A stretch of 64,000 bases of DNA from Synechococcus sp. SynAce01 (GTDB taxonomy: Bacteria > Cyanobacteriota > Cyanobacteriia > PCC-6307 > Cyanobiaceae). Position 1 is the first letter of the stretch. The number at the start of each line of letters is the position of its first letter. A program made the translations under genes and the position numbers. The notes below the pieces were generated by a model. The model did not search any database. It was not told the origin of the DNA and saw only the letters and a list, made by a program, of their open reading frames with translations. The stretch spans positions 620,001 through 684,000 of the forward strand of contig NZ_CP018091.1 in NCBI RefSeq assembly GCF_001885215.1, read 5' to 3'. This document shows positions 61,094 to 64,000 of the stretch, one piece after another.

Positions 61094-62664
61094 CGACCAC
61101 GGCCTGGAGCTGGCGTCCCGCCGCCCCGCTGTTGCCCCTGCTGCCGGCCCTCGCCCTTCTGCCGCTGTTGCTGGTGCTGCCCGGCCTGATCCATGGCGGC
61201 GGCTGGGAGCTGGTGGCCCAGTTCGCGGCGGCAGCGATCACCCCGTCGCTCGACCCGCTACTGCTGCGCACCGCCCTCGCCGGCCTTGGCATCACCGTGG
61301 GCATCGCCCTGCTCGGTTGGGCGCTCAGCCTGGCCCTGGGGCTGGTGGGTGGGGTGCTCAGCTCACGCATCGTCTGGCGAACCTGGCTGGGCGTGGCCTG
61401 GCCCGCCAGCGCCATCCGGCGGTTTCTGGCGGTGCCGCGCTCGATCCACGAATTGCTCTGGGGGCTGCTGTTGTTGCAGCTGCTGGGGTTGAAACCGGCC
61501 GTGGCGGTGCTGGCCATCGCCATCCCCTATGCCGCCCTGGTGGCCCGGGTGGTGAGCGACCTGCTCGATGCCTTGCCCACCGCCCCCCTCCAGGCCCTGC
61601 GCAGCGGCGGCGCCCCGGCCGGCGCCGCCCTGCTCACCGCCCTGGGACCGGCCTTGCTGCCCGGGGCCTTCAGCTACGGCGGCTATCGCCTGGAATGCGC
61701 CCTGCGCAGTGCCACCCTGCTCGGGGTGTTCGGGCTCGGTGGGCTGGGCACGGAATTGCGCCTGAGCCTGCAGTCGTTGCAATTTCACGAGCTCTGGACC
61801 GGCCTCTGGCTGCTGCTGGCGGTGATGCTGTCGCTCGAAGCCCTGCTGCGGGCCCTGCGCCACCGCTGGGGCATGCCGAGCCGGTTCAAGCTGACGACAG
61901 CTGGCGTGGGCCGCAGCGGCCGGGAACTGCTACTGGCCCTGCTCGGCCTGCTGCCCGTGCTGGTGCTGGTGGCGATGGCCCTGGAGATCAGCCCGGCCCA
62001 GCTGCTGGCCTGGCAGCCGCTGCCGCCACTGCAGGCCAACTGGCCGGCGGTGCTGGCCCTGCCCTGGGCCGCCCTGGTGGCCACCACCCTGGGCCTGACG
62101 CTGCTGGCCGCCTGCCTGGCGGTGGGCGTGGCCCCGCTGCTGTTGCTGCTGGTGGCACCCTGGCCCTGGGGTCGCCTGCTGTTGCGGGCCGTCTGGGCCA
62201 TGGGCCGGCTGTGGCCGCCACCGCTCACCGCCCTGCTGCTGCTGTTCGTGCTCAAGCCCGGGGTCATCACCGCGGCGTTGGCCCTGGCTTTTCACAACCT
62301 CGGGGTGCTGGGCCGGCTGCTGCTGGAGGCCTGCGAAGACACCGCTGATCAACCCGGATCGGGCGGAGCCGAAGTGGCCCTGAGCTGCTCGGGCTGTGGT
62401 CCGCGGCTGGCCCTGCTCTACGGCCGCTTCAGTGGCCTGGCCCGCTCCTACCTGGCCTACGGCGCCTACCGGGCCGATGTGATCCTGCGGGAAACCGTGG
62501 TGGTCGGGCTGGTGGGGGCCGCCGGGCTGGGCAGCCTGCTGCTGGAGGCCCTCAGTTCGTTTGCCGTCGATGAGCTGATTGCCCTGATCGCGGTGTATGC
62601 CCTGCTGACCCTGCTGGGAGAAGATCTCAGCGACCGGGTCCGACAGCGACTGCTCTCGGGCTGA
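61090..62664 (+). CDS. phnE: Phosphonate-type ABC transporter permease, two permease domains fused
   Basis: At 524 residues it is about double a usual PhnE. Domain 1 (about 1-265) ends with SGGAPAGAALLTALGPALLP and GYRLECALRSATLLGVFGLG; domain 2 (about 285-524) has the matching AEVALSCSGCGPRLALLYGR and GAYRADVILRETVVVGLVGA, with AGLGSLLLEAL. Both parts have five to six hydrophobic segments and an EAA-type loop. Its ATG overlaps phnC by 4 bases. A fused heterodimeric permease would need only one gene to fill both membrane positions. Confidence 0.88.
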   Translation: MTTTAWSWRPAAPLLPLLPALALLPLLLVLPGLIHGGGWELVAQFAAAAITPSLDPLLLRTALAGLGITVGIALLGWALSLALGLVGGVLSSRIVWRTWLGVAWPASAIRRFLAVPRSIHELLWGLLLLQLLGLKPAVAVLAIAIPYAALVARVVSDLLDALPTAPLQALRSGGAPAGAALLTALGPALLPGAFSYGGYRLECALRSATLLGVFGLGGLGTELRLSLQSLQFHELWTGLWLLLAVMLSLEALLRALRHRWGMPSRFKLTTAGVGRSGRELLLALLGLLPVLVLVAMALEISPAQLLAWQPLPPLQANWPAVLALPWAALVATTLGLTLLAACLAVGVAPLLLLLVAPWPWGRLLLRAVWAMGRLWPPPLTALLLLFVLKPGVITAALALAFHNLGVLGRLLLEACEDTADQPGSGGAEVALSCSGCGPRLALLYGRFSGLARSYLAYGAYRADVILRETVVVGLVGAAGLGSLLLEALSSFAVDELIALIAVYALLTLLGEDLSDRVRQRLLSG

Positions 62665-62681
62665 CCCCCCTGCTCCCCGCG

Positions 62682-63359
62682 ATGCCCGAGGCGATTCCCC
62701 GCAAGCTGGTGGTGCTGGGTGACAGCAGTGCCTACGGCTGGGGCGATCCGGACGAGGGTGGCTGGTGCGAGCGGCTGCGCCGGCACTGGATGCAGCTGCC
62801 CGGCGGGCCGGTGCTCTACAACCTCGGTGTGCGCGGCGATGGACTCGAGCGGCTGGCGGCTCGCCTGCCCAGCGAGGTGGGTTGCCGCGGCGAACTGCGC
62901 CGCCAGCTCCCCCAGGGCATCCTGATCAACATCGGCTTCAACGACAGCGCCCGGGTCGGGCGCCCCGATGGCCGCCACCAACTGGCGCCCGAGGCCTTCC
63001 TCTTTGGCCTGCAGCAACTGTTGCGCCAGGCCAAGGCCCAGGCGCCGGTGCTGGTGATCGGGCTCTCGCCGGTGGATGGGGCGGTGATGCCCTATGCCGG
63101 CTGCCTCTGGTACGAGCTCGCCGCCCTGCGCCGCTATGAGCGCCTGCTTGAGGAGGCCTGCCTCGAAGAGGACGTGCCCTTCCTGCCGCTGCTGGAGCCC
63201 CTGCTGGGCGATCCGCACTGGTTGCGGCTGATCGACGGCGATGGTGTGCATCTCAATGGAGCGGGCCATCAGCGGATCTTTGAGCGGGTGCGGCAGTGGC
63301 CGGCCCTGCTGCGTTGGGCGGGCCTGGAGCCGCTGGTGGCGTGCACGCCATCGGCCTGA
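62682..63359 (+). CDS. SGNH/GDSL hydrolase
   Basis: Esterase-fold enzyme. The 225-residue protein has block I KLVVLGDSSAYGWGDPDEGG (GDS nucleophile), block II-like LYNLGVRGDGLERLAARLP with Gly, block III INIGFNDSARVG (GxND) and block V DGDGVHLNGAGHQRIF (DxxH). No signal peptide, so it is probably cytoplasmic. It starts 17 bases after the permease and may share the operon. Substrate unknown. Confidence 0.88.
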   Translation: MPEAIPRKLVVLGDSSAYGWGDPDEGGWCERLRRHWMQLPGGPVLYNLGVRGDGLERLAARLPSEVGCRGELRRQLPQGILINIGFNDSARVGRPDGRHQLAPEAFLFGLQQLLRQAKAQAPVLVIGLSPVDGAVMPYAGCLWYELAALRRYERLLEEACLEEDVPFLPLLEPLLGDPHWLRLIDGDGVHLNGAGHQRIFERVRQWPALLRWAGLEPLVACTPSA

Positions 63360-63360
63360 A

Positions 63361-63412
63361 GGGGGGGCGTCTCCCCGAAATGGGGGGAGAAGAAATCCCC
63401 CTTTTGGGGGAT
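63361..63412 (+). other. Two adjacent hairpins with alternating G- and C-runs
   Basis: TCTCCCC (63370-63376) pairs with GGGGAGA (63384-63390), and ATCCCCC (63395-63401) pairs with GGGGGAT (63406-63412) around a TTTT loop. A run of seven G at 63361-63367 could pair instead with either C-run, so alternative folds exist. No U tract follows. It lies between the SGNH gene stop and the sigma factor, and could be a transcript-end structure or a leader element. Confidence 0.55.
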
Positions 63413-63516
63413 AGCGCTGAGCGGGCCACTCGAAAGAGGGTGAAACCACGGAACTCCACACCCAGGAACTCCACCGACAGCACCACCACCGACAAGCCCC
63501 CCGCCCAAACCACGCC

Positions 63517-64000
63517 ATGCCAGAGACCACCTACGCCAGCCTCAACCCCACCTTGCTGGGCCGCTATCACCGCAGTGCCGACCAACACGAACGCAACAGG
63601 CTGGTGGAACTCAACCTTCCCCTGGTGCGGAAGGTGGCTGATCGCCAGAGCCGCAGCACAAACCTGCCCTTCGACGATTTACTGCAATTGGGCTGCCTCG
63701 GCCTGATCAAGGCGATCGAAAGTTTCGATCCCGGCAAGGGCGTTGCCCTGAGCAGCTACGCCGTTCCCTACATCCGTGGGGCCATGCAGCACCACCTGCG
63801 CGACCAGCACCCGCCCCTGCGCTGCTCACGCCTGCTGCGCGAGCTCCACCGCCGCGGCCAGACCCTGCAGCAGCAATGCCTGCACCAGCAGTTGCCGGCC
63901 CTCGACGGCAAGGCACTGGCGGCAGCGCTCGGCTGCCAACCGGAGCGTTGGCAGGAGGCCTGCGCCCTCCACTGGGCACTGCAGCTGCGCAGCCTCGATG
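63517..64000 (+). CDS. Sigma-70 family RNA polymerase sigma factor, N-terminal part (cut by window end)
   Basis: The frame is open from ATG 63517 to the last base (161 codons seen). It has region 2 of sigma-70: ERNRLVELNLPLVRKVADRQ (2.1), LPFDDLLQLGCLGLIKAIES with FDPGKGVALSSYAVPYIRGA (2.2-2.4), then HHLRDQHPPLRCSRLLRELH leading into region 3. There is no long region 1, as in group 3/SigF-like factors. The rest lies outside the window, so the class is provisional. Confidence 0.9.
   Translation, partial: MPETTYASLNPTLLGRYHRSADQHERNRLVELNLPLVRKVADRQSRSTNLPFDDLLQLGCLGLIKAIESFDPGKGVALSSYAVPYIRGAMQHHLRDQHPPLRCSRLLRELHRRGQTLQQQCLHQQLPALDGKALAAALGCQPERWQEACALHWALQLRSLD

Noticed and set aside
1-64000. 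tRNA, rRNA, CRISPR arrays, IS elements or prophage
   Set aside because: I looked in every gap and saw no cloverleaf, spaced direct repeats, transposase or phage gene; small RNAs cannot be ruled out by eye.

Overview
The window comes from a high-GC picocyanobacterium of the alpha-cyanobacterial Synechococcus/Cyanobium type. Evidence is direct: cytochrome b6f genes (petA, petC, petG), photosystem I psaF-psaJ, magnesium chelatase chlI, a high-light-inducible protein, cytochrome cM, lycopene cyclase, the SbtA bicarbonate transporter and several families restricted to cyanobacteria (DUF3067, DUF1400, DUF3370, CAAD, DUF6464). Genes are closely packed, often with 1-4 base overlaps, and GTG/TTG starts are common. 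The chromosomal backbone is core housekeeping plus photosynthesis. I see no rRNA, tRNA, CRISPR array, transposase or integrase.

Layout. 1-6.4 kb: cobM (cut by the window edge), lgt and petA-petC on the minus strand, DUF3067, then tatC overlapping an NFACT/RqcH-type gene, and gmk. 6.4-9.9 kb: psaF-psaJ with a structured 3' region and a terminator, tsaD, an hli gene, wecB. 9.9-12.7 kb: an HlyD-type adaptor, ychF, a small conserved-looking ORF. 12.7-15.1 kb: a visibly AT-richer patch holding a PlsC-like acyltransferase and a phytyl-ester-synthase-like hydrolase, ending against a PIN-domain fragment; this is the most foreign-looking part. 15.1-24.2 kb: membrane protein, MFS transporter, DUF1400 hydrolase, peptide-type ABC permease and binding protein, hom, sufE. 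24.2-36.3 kb: a long, mostly minus-strand run (folate cyclo-ligase, ruvC, chlI, DUF3370, a beta-lactamase-fold protein, trmJ-like, cytM, rsmD, hisH, LOG, trxA, guaB3, CAAD, HcyBio/DUF39), with petG divergent from cytM and overlapping the rsmD 3' end.

36.4-49.8 kb: gyrA and crtL, universal stress protein, GH57 branching-type enzyme, a NYN-domain protein, leuA overlapping an orphan sugar-ABC permease, sbtA followed by a 45-codon ORF and a GDT1/UPF0016 cation transporter, DUF6464, TerC. 49.8-58.1 kb: an HExxH protein divergent from mfd, a small single-span membrane ORF with its own promoter-like and terminator-like signals, a C-terminal processing protease, ispG, family-4 uracil-DNA glycosylase. 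58.1-64 kb: aminotransferase, a phosphonate/phosphite-type ABC importer (phnD-phnC and a fused double permease), an SGNH hydrolase, a structured leader and a sigma-70 family factor cut by the window end.

Together the genes cover electron transfer (b6f, PSI, CytM), pigment supply (chlI, crtL, ispG), inorganic carbon and phosphorus uptake, amino acid synthesis (hom, leuA, hisH, aspC) and genome/translation quality control (mfd, ruvC, udg, gyrA, RqcH-like, tsaD). Most candidate novelties are small or context-based: the acyltransferase/hydrolase pair, the PIN fragment, the small ORFs after sbtA and mfd, and the HcyBio-family protein. None amounts to a clear undescribed defence or mobile system.
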